Source: Thermococcus sibiricus MM 739
Lineage (GTDB): Archaea > Methanobacteriota_B > Thermococci > Thermococcales > Thermococcaceae
Direction of reading: 5' to 3'
DNA: 64,000 nucleotides
Assembly (NCBI RefSeq): GCF_000022545.1
Contig: NC_012883.1
Location: forward strand, 1,418,276 to 1,482,275
The notes beneath the pieces were generated by a model. It worked only from the letters and a program-made list of their open reading frames with translations, made no database searches and was not told the DNA's origin. The translations under genes were made by a program, and so were the position numbers. Within the stretch, counting starts at the first letter, position 1, and each line of letters starts with the position of its first letter. Shown in pieces: positions 1 through 8,603 of this stretch.

Positions 1-707
1 AATGGGACAACTATCCAAATAATGTACAGGAAGGAAGGACAGTCGTAGGAGATATGGAACCCAACATTGAAATAATTGCCTCTCTAAAACCAGATCTTAT
101 AATTGGACTCAAATATCATCTAAAGTATATAGATCAGCTGGAGAAGATAGCCCCTGTTCTTATAGTAGAGCCTCAGAGTGTAGAAGAGATCTATGAAGCA
201 CTTGAACTCTTGGGAAATGTTACTAACAGGCCAGAACAAGCCCAGGAAGTGATTATTGGCATGAAAAATAAAATAGAAGACATACAGAAAAAAGTAGAGG
301 GTAAAAGAAAACCCAAAGTGTTTTACATTGTATGGGGGGACCCTCTGATGACAGCAGGCAATGGAACTTTCATTGGTGAGCTTATAACTCTTGGTGGAGG
401 AGAGAATATATTTGCTGACACTCAAGGATGGCCCCAGGTTAGTGTTGAGGAAGTCATTGCAAGAAATCCCGAGATAATAATACTCCCTCCAAGTGCAGGT
501 ATAACAGCAAATGAACTATGTAACAGCCCTCTAGCCAATACAGAGGCAGTCAAAAATGGAAGAGTTTACACCCTAAGCAGTGACGACATTGTCGCAAGAC
601 AGAGTCCAAGAATAGTAGAGGGCTTAGAAGAGATCGCCATGCTTTTGTACCCAGAAGAGTTCAATTTAGATGTCCAACCTTTAGTTTGTGAGTCTATTGC
701 AGGTTAA
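1..707 (+). CDS. ABC transporter substrate-binding protein (BtuF/FhuD type), C-terminal part
   Basis: The reading frame is open from the left edge (codons from base 3), so the N-terminus and lipoprotein signal lie outside the window. The visible part has the hallmark of class III periplasmic binding proteins for iron-siderophore or cobalamin uptake: a G-D-M-E-P-N-I-E stretch followed by SLKPDLIIG, then a long helical linker around residues 70-95 and the second lobe (VFYIVWGDPLMTAGNGTF). It ends with the usual ARQSPRIVEGLEEIA helix. In this family the protein captures the ligand outside the membrane and delivers it to an ABC permease. The permease and ATPase genes do not follow on the right, so any transporter operon lies to the left. 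The ligand cannot be told from sequence. Confidence 0.88.
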   Translation, partial: WDNYPNNVQEGRTVVGDMEPNIEIIASLKPDLIIGLKYHLKYIDQLEKIAPVLIVEPQSVEEIYEALELLGNVTNRPEQAQEVIIGMKNKIEDIQKKVEGKRKPKVFYIVWGDPLMTAGNGTFIGELITLGGGENIFADTQGWPQVSVEEVIARNPEIIILPPSAGITANELCNSPLANTEAVKNGRVYTLSSDDIVARQSPRIVEGLEEIAMLLYPEEFNLDVQPLVCESIAG

Positions 708-778
708 CACTTTCTCAACATTTTTCTTTATACAAAGGGTTTTAAAAGTAAGTTGAAGAGTACTATCTTGGTGGAAGG

Positions 779-946
779 ATGGAGAGAAAAAGATTATACC
801 GATTTTTGCTCCCTCTAGTGTTGCTTCTGGCTCTATTGTATACACTTGGCCTTGTGGGAGTAGTCCCTTTCATGGTTAGCTACTACATCACGATTTTTTT
901 AATATTCCTTTTCATTTTCCTTCGATGGGAGGCGAGATTTAGATAA
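779..946 (+). CDS. Small two-helix membrane protein, 55 aa
   Basis: A short open frame starts at ATG, with GGTGG about 5 bases upstream as ribosome binding site. It encodes a basic N-terminus (MERKRLYR), a leucine-rich hydrophobic helix from about residue 9 to 27, a short turn, a second hydrophobic helix from about 33 to 49, and a basic tail (RWEARFR). The positive ends suggest that both termini face the cytoplasm. I do not recognise a family. It stands between the binding-protein gene and the glycosylase gene, each of which has its own spacing, so it may be transcribed alone. Small size keeps the call uncertain. Confidence 0.6.
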   Translation: MERKRLYRFLLPLVLLLALLYTLGLVGVVPFMVSYYITIFLIFLFIFLRWEARFR

Positions 947-1025
947 CCTTTTTGAATTTTATACTAGAACCTTTCATGTCTATGCTACCATCAGAGTTAT
1001 AAGTGCACTTAACGTTTTATTCCAT

Positions 1026-1838
1026 ATGTTGTTACGGTTTGACACTCTTAAGAAATTGGGAGATGTTTACATAAATCCCAAGAATTTTAAGACAATCCCG
1101 CTTGTTTTGAGGAATTGGAAGGATTTTTTATCATTGGATGAAAGGGTTTATGGACTTTACTCCAAGACTATATACAATCCCTCACAAAGATTCTTGGTTA
1201 TAACCCCCAAGGATGAGAAAAAGGGTATTCGCCTTGTGGGGCTTTATAACAAGTTTATAAAAAACCCTACAAAATTTTGCCGTGAAGAGTACTACCAATA
1301 TCAGGTTGAGGTGAAAAGGTTTGAAGGCTTACCATTTGCTAATGGATGGGTCGGTTCACGAATAGTTCTGGTTGGAGAGGCACCAGGAAGAAAAGGATGC
1401 GGTTTAACTGGGATATGCTTTTATAGGGATGCTTCGGGGATGCTTCTTCGAAAGATGCTTTTTTCTCTTGGGGTGAATCCAGATTTTGTCTACATAACGA
1501 ACGTTGTGAAATGTAATCCTCCTGAAAATAAGTTTAAAGGTTTTAGTAAGAAAGAACTATCTCTCTTAGAGAAAGAACTTAAAATAGTACAGCCAAAGGG
1601 GATTTTTGCTATTGGGAGGACCGCATATAAGGCTCTAAAAAAGCTGGGTGTTGATTCCACGTATCTAAGGCATCCAGCGTGGTATTTGCGTAGGGGGATT
1701 AGGGATCCAAGTGATCAGATGCTTATGGAGTATGAAATTATCAGGAAATTCCTAGATAATTCGGAGAATATGCCTCCGACACAATTCTTGCCTGAAAGAA
1801 CCACTCTCCAGAAGAAAAATAGAATGGATAAAATGTAA
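1026..1838 (+). CDS. Uracil-DNA glycosylase superfamily protein (family 4-like)
   Basis: Removes uracil or related deaminated bases from DNA, if active. The superfamily motifs are visible: motif 1 V-G-E-A-P-G near residue 118 and the HPAW motif 2 near residue 217, with the TNVVKCNPPENK strand between them. The first 100 residues are not typical of the short thermophilic family 4 enzymes (about 200 residues), and the glycine- and cysteine-rich stretch after GEAPG (RKGCGLTGICF) departs from the usual GxxFVGxAG loop. I therefore call the superfamily and not a precise subfamily. A TATA-like GTTATAAG lies about 25-30 bases before the ATG and no ribosome binding site is seen, which suggests a leaderless transcript. 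The last 25 residues look unconserved and may reflect a rearranged 3' end. Confidence 0.75.
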   Translation: MLLRFDTLKKLGDVYINPKNFKTIPLVLRNWKDFLSLDERVYGLYSKTIYNPSQRFLVITPKDEKKGIRLVGLYNKFIKNPTKFCREEYYQYQVEVKRFEGLPFANGWVGSRIVLVGEAPGRKGCGLTGICFYRDASGMLLRKMLFSLGVNPDFVYITNVVKCNPPENKFKGFSKKELSLLEKELKIVQPKGIFAIGRTAYKALKKLGVDSTYLRHPAWYLRRGIRDPSDQMLMEYEIIRKFLDNSENMPPTQFLPERTTLQKKNRMDKM

Positions 1839-1993
1839 AAGAGAATCGTGGGCACTATAGAGGCTGCTGGAGTTGTGAAGATCATAACTCATTGTGGAAA
1901 TCTTTTAACAAATAAACTGCTTATTGTTGATCTGGCAAGAGATTCGTTTGAAACAATAGAACTTAACGAACCTTTACTTTTTTCTTTTGAAAA

Positions 1994-2023
1994 CCTCGCC
2001 CTTTAGGGTGGGGAGGAGGTCAG
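1994..2023 (+). mobile_element. IS200/IS605-type end hairpin remnant
   Basis: CCTCGCCC-TTTA-GGGTGGGG forms an 8-bp stem with two G-U pairs, followed directly by AGGAGGTCAG. This hairpin-plus-tail is typical of the right end of IS605-family elements, where it also forms the 3' part of the TnpB-associated RNA. No tnpA or tnpB coding sequence remains in the 200 bases to the left, so this is at most a relic. The 1839-2006 interval upstream is open in the same frame as the glycosylase gene after its TAA but matches nothing I recognise. Confidence 0.45.
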
Positions 2024-2042
2024 ATAAGAAATGAAAAAAGAA

Positions 2043-3275
2043 TTAAGCTCCAAACTTCTCTGTCCTTCCCATTAAATCCATTATCATTGGCACGATGTAT
2101 TTTCCTCTAACTCTTCCAATTCCTCCGCGCATGCACTCTCTTTCACTAAAGGTTTCTCTGTCGTCTGTCCTAACTCCCCCACCAACAATTAACAGAGGAA
2201 CTGGATCGCCACTGTGGTTCTTAACCTCACATGGCGTTGAGTGGTCTCCAGTGATAGCTATTACCGTTTTCTCAAGGTCGATGTTTTCCATTATGTACCC
2301 TATCATCTCATCGGCTTTCTCAATCATCTCTACCTTTTTCATTGGGTTGTTGTCGTGGCCGGCCGCATCGGTTGGCTTGAAGTGGAGGAACACGAAGTCA
2401 TACTCTTCAAGAAGTTCGACAGCTTTTTTGGCTTTGGCCATTGGGTCTGTATTGTACTCGCCGGTTGCTCCTTCTGGTGTGTAAACATCAAAACCTATTG
2501 CTCTCGCAACTCCCTTAACTAAAGCAGTCGCAACAACCGCAGCAGCTTTAACTTTCCATTCCTCGGTAAACTTCATTGGGATGTTTGGATAAGTTCCTGC
2601 TCCTCTAATAAGGAGGTAGTTCGCTACAGGCTTTCCTTCCTTTCTGCGCTTTTCGTTAATTGGATGCCTCTCAAGAACCTCATGTGCTTTTTTGACAAAC
2701 TCTTCAAGGATTTCTGCGACCTTTTTGCTCTCTTCATCGGCATACTCGAATTTGTGTGGTGGCTTTCCAGCCTCGTGGGGGTCGTTCTCTCCAACTTTAT
2801 ACCCATTGGCCATCCCTTTAAGGACAAGAACAGCTCTATGGCCTGTTGCACCTACAAAAATGAACTCCACCGGTAGCTTTACATTCTCTTGGATCGCTTT
2901 TGCAAGTTCATGGGCCTCTTCAGTGCTTATTCTTCCTGCTCTTCTATCAGTTATTATTCCATTTTCAATTGTGGCGAAATTAACTCTAAAGGCCAGATCA
3001 TCCTCATCAAGATCTAAACCTACACCCAAGGCCTCAAAAAATCCCCTTCCTCTATAGGTTTGATATGGATCATACCCAAATATGGCCAAATGAGCGGTAT
3101 CACTTCCAGCAGGTTTTCCGGGAGCTATAGGATCTTGCTGTCCCAAAATCCCCATCTTCGCAAGTTCATCCATGTTTGGAGTGTTTGCATACTCAAGAGG
3201 TGTTTTTCCACCAAGTTCCTTTATGAGCCTGTCTCCAAGTCCGTCGAGAATAATAAGAATCCCCTTCCTTTTCAT
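2043..3275 (-). CDS. apgM: 2,3-bisphosphoglycerate-independent phosphoglycerate mutase, archaeal type
   Basis: Interconverts 3-phosphoglycerate and 2-phosphoglycerate in glycolysis and gluconeogenesis. The 410-residue length and sequence fit the archaeal ApgM family of the alkaline phosphatase superfamily. The N-terminal LIILDGLGD holds the first metal ligand, GSDTAHLAIFGYDP contains the phosphorylated serine, and AAGHDNNP and TGDHSTPCEVKNHSGDPVP near residues 305 and 345 carry the remaining aspartate and histidine metal ligands. It is transcribed alone, with a GGTGATAG ribosome binding site. A motif resembling the Thermococcales glycolytic motif lies just upstream, implying control by the sugar-responsive TrmB-like regulator. 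Confidence 0.96.
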   Translation of the reverse strand: MKRKGILIILDGLGDRLIKELGGKTPLEYANTPNMDELAKMGILGQQDPIAPGKPAGSDTAHLAIFGYDPYQTYRGRGFFEALGVGLDLDEDDLAFRVNFATIENGIITDRRAGRISTEEAHELAKAIQENVKLPVEFIFVGATGHRAVLVLKGMANGYKVGENDPHEAGKPPHKFEYADEESKKVAEILEEFVKKAHEVLERHPINEKRRKEGKPVANYLLIRGAGTYPNIPMKFTEEWKVKAAAVVATALVKGVARAIGFDVYTPEGATGEYNTDPMAKAKKAVELLEEYDFVFLHFKPTDAAGHDNNPMKKVEMIEKADEMIGYIMENIDLEKTVIAITGDHSTPCEVKNHSGDPVPLLIVGGGVRTDDRETFSERECMRGGIGRVRGKYIVPMIMDLMGRTEKFGA

Positions 3276-3279
3276 GATC

Positions 3280-3296
3280 TATCACCTAGGGTGAAT
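3280..3296 (-). promoter_or_regulatory. Thermococcales glycolytic motif-like operator of apgM
   Basis: TATCAC-CTAGG-GTGAAT matches the TATCAC-N5-GTGATA consensus known for Tgr/TrmBL1 sites except at the last two bases. It lies between the AT-rich TATA region (about 3305-3318) and the ATG, a position associated with repression of glycolytic genes. It overlaps the ribosome binding site, so chance resemblance is possible. Confidence 0.5.
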
Positions 3297-3368
3297 ACTA
3301 AAAGAGAATTAAAAACTTTATGAGAAACCTTTTTAATCTTCAAGTTTTTCCCCAATTGAGGTGAAGAC

Positions 3369-3860
3369 ATGAATCACATATGGGCACCATGGCGCATCAA
3401 ATACATAAGATCCCCAAAACACAACGGCTGTATATTTTGTGATTTCCCAAAAGAAAACCATGATGAAGAGAGGTTAATACTTTACAGGGGCAAGCACGCA
3501 TTTATTATCATGAACAATTACCCCTATAATCCAGGCCATGTTATGATTGCTCCTTACAGGCATGTAGGGGAATGGGAAAAACTCACCGATGAGGAGCTTC
3601 TTGATATTATGAAACTTTCCCAGCTCACGATAAAGGTCCTAAAAAGAGCTATGAAACCACAAGGTTTTAATATGGGAGTCAATATTGGCTGTGTAGCCGG
3701 GGCCGGCGTAAAGGATCACGTTCATCTTCATATTGTACCAAGATGGAACGGAGATACAAACTTTATGCCTGTAATAGCCGATACAAAGGTTATTCCGGAA
3801 TCACTTGAGGAAGCATACAAGGAGCTAAAAAAAGCACTGCAGGAGATCTTAAAGGAATAA
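3369..3860 (+). CDS. HIT family (histidine triad) hydrolase
   Basis: A nucleotide phosphoramidate, dinucleoside polyphosphate or AMP-lysine hydrolase of the histidine triad superfamily. The catalytic H-x-H-x-H signature appears as HVHLHIVPRW near residue 118. The start has CIFCDF (two cysteines) which, with histidines downstream, forms the structural zinc site of many archaeal HIT proteins. The length of 163 residues is normal for the family. A GAGGTG ribosome binding site precedes the ATG. It is divergent from apgM and seems monocistronic. Substrate specificity cannot be inferred. Confidence 0.93.
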   Translation: MNHIWAPWRIKYIRSPKHNGCIFCDFPKENHDEERLILYRGKHAFIIMNNYPYNPGHVMIAPYRHVGEWEKLTDEELLDIMKLSQLTIKVLKRAMKPQGFNMGVNIGCVAGAGVKDHVHLHIVPRWNGDTNFMPVIADTKVIPESLEEAYKELKKALQEILKE

Positions 3861-3906
3861 ACCTTCTCCTAAATCTTTTTTATAAAAAAATAGAAATAAA
3901 AATAGC

Positions 3907-5589
3907 TCATTCTTCACCAAGAACAGCCCCTGCTGGTATCGTTCCACCTTTTCCTTTGTATTCCTCTTCTACGATGTATACCGGCACTCTACCATGGGGG
4001 ATACCAACTTTTTTCCCATACCATTCACTCAAGAGGTAGTGAGCGCCTATTAAGAGCAACACTGCTATTGCCAGCAGTAGCCATCCGTTTGTCACGCCAA
4101 GGGCAAACAGCACAAGCATTAAAGCACCAATCGCTGCTGCAGTAACTGCGTAGGGAATTTGGGTGCTTACGTGGTCAATATGGTCACAGCCCGAAAACAT
4201 TGAACTCATAATCGTGGTATCGCTTATTGGAGAGCAGTGATCTCCGAAAACGCCACCTGCAAAGACTGATGCTATGCTCGCGTAAACCACTGACCCAAAG
4301 CTTCCGCTCAGCTGGTAAGCTAGAGGTACCGCAATCGGCATCATTATGGCGAATGTTCCCCAAGAAGTTCCTGTCGTGAATGATATGAACGCTGCTACAA
4401 TGAACACAACCAATGGGACTAACCCGGGTGATAGAACGTTTGATGCGACACTTACAACGTAATCTGCGGTTCCAACAGCATCACATGCACTCTTGATGCT
4501 CCATGCGAGAATGAGGATCATCATTGCGAAGTGCATCTGCTTCATACCAGCAACCACTGTCTCCTCAACTTCTTTGAGGCTCATGATCTTCATTCCAATA
4601 ACGAGTGCCATTGCAACGACGACCATTCCAAATGAACCCCATACAAGAGCCCATGTTGAGTCTGCGTTTGAGAGAACCGCCTGGAATCCCCCCTCTGCAT
4701 AGGTTGCGCTTCCTCCACCGGTGACCCACAGTCCAAGGAATGTCAACGCTACCAAGGTCAGCACGGGGAGTACAAATACCCAAACGCTTTCTTTCCCTTC
4801 AATCGGCATTCCAACGTCAACTTCAGTTGTCATCATTGGCTGCGCGCCATCCCGCAACACTTTACCTTCTTTTCTCGCCCTGTACTCCGCTTTAAGCATT
4901 GGACCATAGTGCTTGTGGGTAATGGCTACGAGGTAAACCAAAATTATCGCCAAGATCGGATAAAACCTGTACGGCCAGCTTGCAAACCATGCTGAATAAG
5001 CACTTATGCTTTCTCCTACGCTTGCTATTGCATCTTTTAGAAGTCCAAGCTCGTATCCTATCCAAGTGGAGACGACCGCCAGAACTGCCACCGGTGCGGC
5101 AGTGGAATCATCGGCATAGGCCAAAAACTCTCTTGAAACCCTTGCTCTGTCAGTTATTGGTCTCATAGTGTTTCCAACGATAATGGTGTTTGTATAATCA
5201 TCAAAGAAGATCAGGGTTCCAAAAATTGCTGCCATAAGGGAAGCAGCTTTACTGGTTCTAATTTTCCTTGTGACGGCCTTTGCTATGGCATTCATTCCGC
5301 CTGCTTTATAAATCAATGCTACACCAGCACCAATCAGGGCATCAAAGAGCAGTATCCTTGTATTCCAGAGATCCGTAACAATTTGTCCGTTTTCTTCCCA
5401 AGCAGAAGCTATGTTGAAGACAATCCACTTCAGAGTTTGTGTAGTTGCACCTACTGGATCCCCCCCTGCCACTAAGAGTCCACCGACCCAAACTCCAAAA
5501 AACAACGCAAAAAGAACTCTTTTTGTCAATATTGCCAGCCCGATAGCTACAAGAGGCGGCAAAAGGGACAATATGCCAAAGTCACCCAT
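3907..5589 (-). CDS. NhaC family Na+/H+ antiporter
   Basis: A polytopic membrane protein of 560 residues with about a dozen hydrophobic segments, expected to exchange sodium and protons or an organic acid pair (some NhaC/MleN relatives exchange malate and lactate). Family features include FFDDYTNTIIVGNTMRPITD near residue 128, DDSTAAPVAVLAVVSTWIGYE near 160, and the FGDHCSPISDTTIMSS motif near 447. The last carries the Asp/His pair shared with NhaC proteins. The ribosome binding site is AGGAGG. A TATA-like stretch (5650-5660) sits about 65 bases upstream. It is a single gene flanked by unrelated genes. Confidence 0.9.
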   Translation of the reverse strand: MGDFGILSLLPPLVAIGLAILTKRVLFALFFGVWVGGLLVAGGDPVGATTQTLKWIVFNIASAWEENGQIVTDLWNTRILLFDALIGAGVALIYKAGGMNAIAKAVTRKIRTSKAASLMAAIFGTLIFFDDYTNTIIVGNTMRPITDRARVSREFLAYADDSTAAPVAVLAVVSTWIGYELGLLKDAIASVGESISAYSAWFASWPYRFYPILAIILVYLVAITHKHYGPMLKAEYRARKEGKVLRDGAQPMMTTEVDVGMPIEGKESVWVFVLPVLTLVALTFLGLWVTGGGSATYAEGGFQAVLSNADSTWALVWGSFGMVVVAMALVIGMKIMSLKEVEETVVAGMKQMHFAMMILILAWSIKSACDAVGTADYVVSVASNVLSPGLVPLVVFIVAAFISFTTGTSWGTFAIMMPIAVPLAYQLSGSFGSVVYASIASVFAGGVFGDHCSPISDTTIMSSMFSGCDHIDHVSTQIPYAVTAAAIGALMLVLFALGVTNGWLLLAIAVLLLIGAHYLLSEWYGKKVGIPHGRVPVYIVEEEYKGKGGTIPAGAVLGEE

Positions 5590-5825
5590 ATTTCAAACCT
5601 CCTTTATTATACTATGTAAAGGATGTATCAAGAAAATTTCACTAATGTTACATATAAAAGTCTTTTCAGAGCTTTTTTTGGCTATTTTTGGGTAGAAAAA
5701 TGCTTCAAAGCTGAGAATAGATCAACATGGATTTTAATAAGGCATTAATGCGACTCTAAGAGGGCAGTTATACAAATATTTTTCTTATTTTAAGGACCAT
5801 TTTTAAAAATTTTATGAAAGAGGAT

Positions 5826-6560
5826 TCACACTTCCATTAACTTTTTCCACTTCTCCTTTGTCATCTTTAAACATCCCGGTGGCATTAACTCTCTTTCCGG
5901 GCAGTAACCTAAAGCTATGCATCTCGGCCCAAGCTTTGCCCATTCTATAATGGGTCTTAATTCATCAATTTTTGCTATCTCCTCAAGCATCTTCCAAGCG
6001 ATGTGGTTAATTTCCCATTGTGCCCTTGCACATGCTCTAAATCCAAGAAAGTGCTTGAGCTCTCTTAGGTTCATTGTTACAACTATTTTGGTTCTCACGG
6101 CCTGTGGTAGAATGAAGCGTGCATCTTCTTGGTGTATACCTTTAGCATAGCTCTCTTCGTAGAGCTTAATAGTCTCTTCCATAAGTTTTTTCCACTTCTC
6201 ATAGAGTTCTGGATCTTTCTTCACACTCTCTGGAATCACAAAGGTTTCTTCGACCTCTTCAGGGTTTATTTTGATGTAGCGCATTGATTGCTGGGTGTAG
6301 CTTGCTAACCTATGGCGAACAAGTTGATGGCTACAAGTTCTAGAACATCCTTCAATAGCGAAGGTAAAAATAGCGTGCTCTAAGATGCTCTCATGTCCAT
6401 AACTAAGAACTCTGGGCAGATGGTTTTCTACATCATCTTTTGTTATTCTTTCGAATGCTTCACTTTCCCACTTGTCCCAATAGCTTATCAAAGCTGCCCA
6501 AGTTATAGTTTCTAAGGGCCTTGGGGTGTAATTTATGAGCTTGACTTTTATGTCCCTCAT
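5826..6560 (-). CDS. thyX: Flavin-dependent thymidylate synthase ThyX
   Basis: Makes dTMP from dUMP using FAD, NADPH and methylene-tetrahydrofolate or an archaeal C1 carrier. The diagnostic ThyX signature reads RHRLASYTQQSMRY near residue 75, followed by PQAVRTKIVVTMNLRELKHFLGFRAC with the folate and FAD binding arginines and the nucleophile region. I chose the internal ATG (MRDIKVKL) because GGTGGGT lies about 6 bases upstream and the longer frame adds 31 unconserved hydrophobic residues. The resulting 244 residues fit the family. It is divergent from argF, with the promoters in the 190-base gap. The window also has thymidine kinase, so both de novo and salvage routes are present. Confidence 0.95.
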   Translation of the reverse strand: MRDIKVKLINYTPRPLETITWAALISYWDKWESEAFERITKDDVENHLPRVLSYGHESILEHAIFTFAIEGCSRTCSHQLVRHRLASYTQQSMRYIKINPEEVEETFVIPESVKKDPELYEKWKKLMEETIKLYEESYAKGIHQEDARFILPQAVRTKIVVTMNLRELKHFLGFRACARAQWEINHIAWKMLEEIAKIDELRPIIEWAKLGPRCIALGYCPERELMPPGCLKMTKEKWKKLMEV

Positions 6561-6750
6561 TATACCCACCGAAAATAAGAGGAACACTTCCCTTATTAGC
6601 ATTGTTGAAAACTTCAGCAAGATATTGACTTGTGGGCATTTACGTTTATCCATTGGTCCTCAGAAAATTTTTGAAAATTTTCGCTGTGAAGTATTTTTTA
6701 ACGACGAAATAGTTATTAAAGAAAATACCAAGGTTTAGACGGTGATGCAC

Positions 6751-7698
6751 ATGGTAGTTAGTCTGGCCGGAAGAGATATACTCTGCCTTCAAGACTTCAC
6801 AAGGGAAGAAATCGAGACAATTCTAAAAACGGCTGAAATGATGAAAATCTGGAACAAAATTGGAAAGCCGCACCGCGTTCTTGAAGGTAAAACACTTGCC
6901 ATGATTTTTCAAAAGCCCTCCACAAGGACAAGAATAAGCTTTGAGGTTGGTATTTACCAGCTTGGTGGATATGGGTTATATCTAAATGCACAAGACCTCC
7001 AATTGAGGAGAGGAGAAACAATAGCTGATACAGCAAGGGTTCTCAGCAGGTATGTGGATGGTATAATGGCCAGAGTTTTTGACCACCAAGACGTCGTTGA
7101 TCTGGCAAAATATGGAAGCGTTCCAGTTATAAATGGCCTTAGTGACTTTTCACACCCATGTCAAGCTTTGGCTGATTACATGACCATAAAAGAGAAGAAA
7201 GGCAGGATTGAAGGTATTAAAGTTGTCTATGTCGGTGATGGAAACAATGTTGCCCACTCCCTAATGATCGCTGGAACAAAGCTCGGAGCAAACGTTGTTG
7301 TTGCTACCCCTGAGGGCTATGAACCTGATGCTAGAGTAATAAAATGGGCCGAAGAGAATGCTGCAGAGAGTGGTGGAAGCTTTGAACTTCTTCATGACCC
7401 AGTGCAGGCTGTAAAAGATGCTGACGTTATTTACACCGACGTTTGGGCCTCAATGGGCCAAGAGGCCGAGGCCGAAGAGAGAAGAAAAGTCTTCATGCCA
7501 TTCCAAGTGAACAAAGACCTCGTAAAACATGCGAAGAAGGATTACATCTTCATGCACTGTCTCCCAGCCCATAGGGGCGAAGAGGTCACCGATGATGTTG
7601 TAGATTCACCAAACAGTGTTGTCTTTGATGAGGCTGAGAACAGATTACACGCCCAAAAAGCCGCAATGGCCCTAATCATGGGTGGAATCAAACTCTGA
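6751..7698 (+). CDS. argF: Ornithine carbamoyltransferase
   Basis: Transfers the carbamoyl group from carbamoyl phosphate to ornithine, giving citrulline for arginine synthesis. In Thermococcales the enzyme also channels with carbamate-kinase-like carbamoyl phosphate synthetase. The carbamoyl-phosphate motif is seen as KPSTRTRISFE near residue 50, followed by the DFSHPCQALAD and HCLPAHRGEEV motifs that hold the ornithine-binding and catalytic Cys-Leu-Pro loop. MVVSLAGRDILCL is the start conserved in Pyrococcus, and GGTGATG just before it is the ribosome binding site, so the two in-frame upstream starts are not used. The length of 315 residues is normal. A T-rich run follows the stop. Confidence 0.97.
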   Translation: MVVSLAGRDILCLQDFTREEIETILKTAEMMKIWNKIGKPHRVLEGKTLAMIFQKPSTRTRISFEVGIYQLGGYGLYLNAQDLQLRRGETIADTARVLSRYVDGIMARVFDHQDVVDLAKYGSVPVINGLSDFSHPCQALADYMTIKEKKGRIEGIKVVYVGDGNNVAHSLMIAGTKLGANVVVATPEGYEPDARVIKWAEENAAESGGSFELLHDPVQAVKDADVIYTDVWASMGQEAEAEERRKVFMPFQVNKDLVKHAKKDYIFMHCLPAHRGEEVTDDVVDSPNSVVFDEAENRLHAQKAAMALIMGGIKL

Positions 7699-7724
7699 TC
7701 TCCTTTTTTCTTTAAAATTTTAAA
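7699..7724. terminator. Convergent T-rich/A-rich terminator region
   Basis: Between the stop codons of argF and the HAD gene lies TCTCC followed by T6 and CTTTAAAATTTTAAATT. It has T-runs on both strands, as expected for archaeal factor-independent termination. Assignment is from composition and convergent gene orientation only. Confidence 0.4.
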
Positions 7725-8414
7725 TTAAAAGCATTGGAGGACTTCCAGCAAGTCTTTTGTGTTTTTGACAACAAAGCCCTTTTCGTGTATCTGTTCAACT
7801 TTTTCTGTCTCTGGATCTATCCAGCATGCATGCATTCCGGTATTCAGTGCCCCCTCAAAGTCCTCTGCTTTTGTGTCACCAATGTGGATTGCTTCCTCTG
7901 GGGGAACGTTAAAATATCTCAACGGAGCTAGAAAGGCCTCTTTCATTGGTTTGTAGGCTTTGATCTCATCTGAATAAAACTGCTTGGTTATGTAATCCGC
8001 TAATCCAAATTTTTCCAAGATAAGTCTTGTATATGTTGAGGGCCAGAACATCACGTTGCCGGTTGTTGTTATTATGTATTTTCCGTGCAGCTTTTTTAGA
8101 GTTTCTTTAACCTCCGGAAGTACTATCCTCTCGTCAACACTCAAAGTGGCTTTTGCCACTGCTCTTTTCACTATCTCAACGTCAACCTCCAAGGCTCTTG
8201 CGAGAAGCTCCTGACTTTCTTCCAAGGCTTTTTCTGGGTCTCCACTGCGAGATTTTCTTATCTTCTTTATTTCTTCCCTTGTTTTGATAGTTTTTTCCGC
8301 AATTTCTTCCTCAGGAACCTTCAAAAGTTCTGAGAGAGCCTTTACTAAATTTTCGATCATGACATTTATGTCTAGAAGGGTGTTCCAGACATCAAAAGAG
8401 ATCAGCCTTATCAT
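7725..8414 (-). CDS. HAD family hydrolase
   Basis: A haloacid-dehalogenase superfamily phosphatase or related hydrolase, 229 residues. Motif I is FDVWNTLLD at the N-terminus (nucleophile Asp with second Asp replaced by Asn, as W-N-T), motif II is the threonine in IITTTGN near residue 120, motif III is the lysine in KAYKPMKEAF near residue 157, and motif IV is HIGDTKAEDFEGA near residue 180. A helical cap is inserted between motifs I and II. The start ATG (MIRLISFD) is chosen because AAGGTG lies six bases upstream. A longer open frame extends through the tRNA-Gln gene and cannot be coding there. The substrate is unknown. Confidence 0.9.
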   Translation of the reverse strand: MIRLISFDVWNTLLDINVMIENLVKALSELLKVPEEEIAEKTIKTREEIKKIRKSRSGDPEKALEESQELLARALEVDVEIVKRAVAKATLSVDERIVLPEVKETLKKLHGKYIITTTGNVMFWPSTYTRLILEKFGLADYITKQFYSDEIKAYKPMKEAFLAPLRYFNVPPEEAIHIGDTKAEDFEGALNTGMHACWIDPETEKVEQIHEKGFVVKNTKDLLEVLQCF

Positions 8415-8489
8415 TGTCATCACCTTAGAGAAATTGGAGATGGTTATTAATAAAAGTAATGTGAAGAAGTTGCTCTGGAGCCGGGGATT

Positions 8490-8565
8490 TGGTAGCCCCG
8501 CGGGGATTCGAACCCCGGTCACGGGATCCAAAGTCCCGTATGCTTGGCCGCTACACCACGGGGCT
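8490..8565 (-). tRNA. tRNA-Gln (anticodon TTG)
   Basis: Reading the minus strand gives a 7-bp acceptor stem (AGCCCCG with CGGGGCT), a D arm with TGGTGTAGCGGCCAA, an anticodon stem CGGGA/TCCCG enclosing the loop CTTTGGA (anticodon TTG), and a T arm CCGGG-GTTCGAAT-CCCCG. The discriminator base is A, and the 3' CCA is encoded in the DNA. No intron is seen. Confidence 0.96.
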
Positions 8566-8590
8566 GCGCCCGATGTTAAGTCAAGTAAGG

Positions 8591-8603
8591 GATTTATAAA
8601 TTT
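8591..8603 (-). promoter_or_regulatory. TATA box of tRNA-Gln
   Basis: On the minus strand AAATTTATAAATC lies about 25-38 bases before the first base of the mature tRNA, matching the spacing of archaeal box A to a start at or near the tRNA 5' end. Confidence 0.7.

Noticed and set aside
1839-2006. Open stretch of 55 codons in the same frame after the glycosylase stop
   Set aside because: It reads smoothly but has no start signal of its own, no similarity I recognise, and ends within the IS605-type hairpin. It could be a remnant, but evidence is too weak for a gene call.
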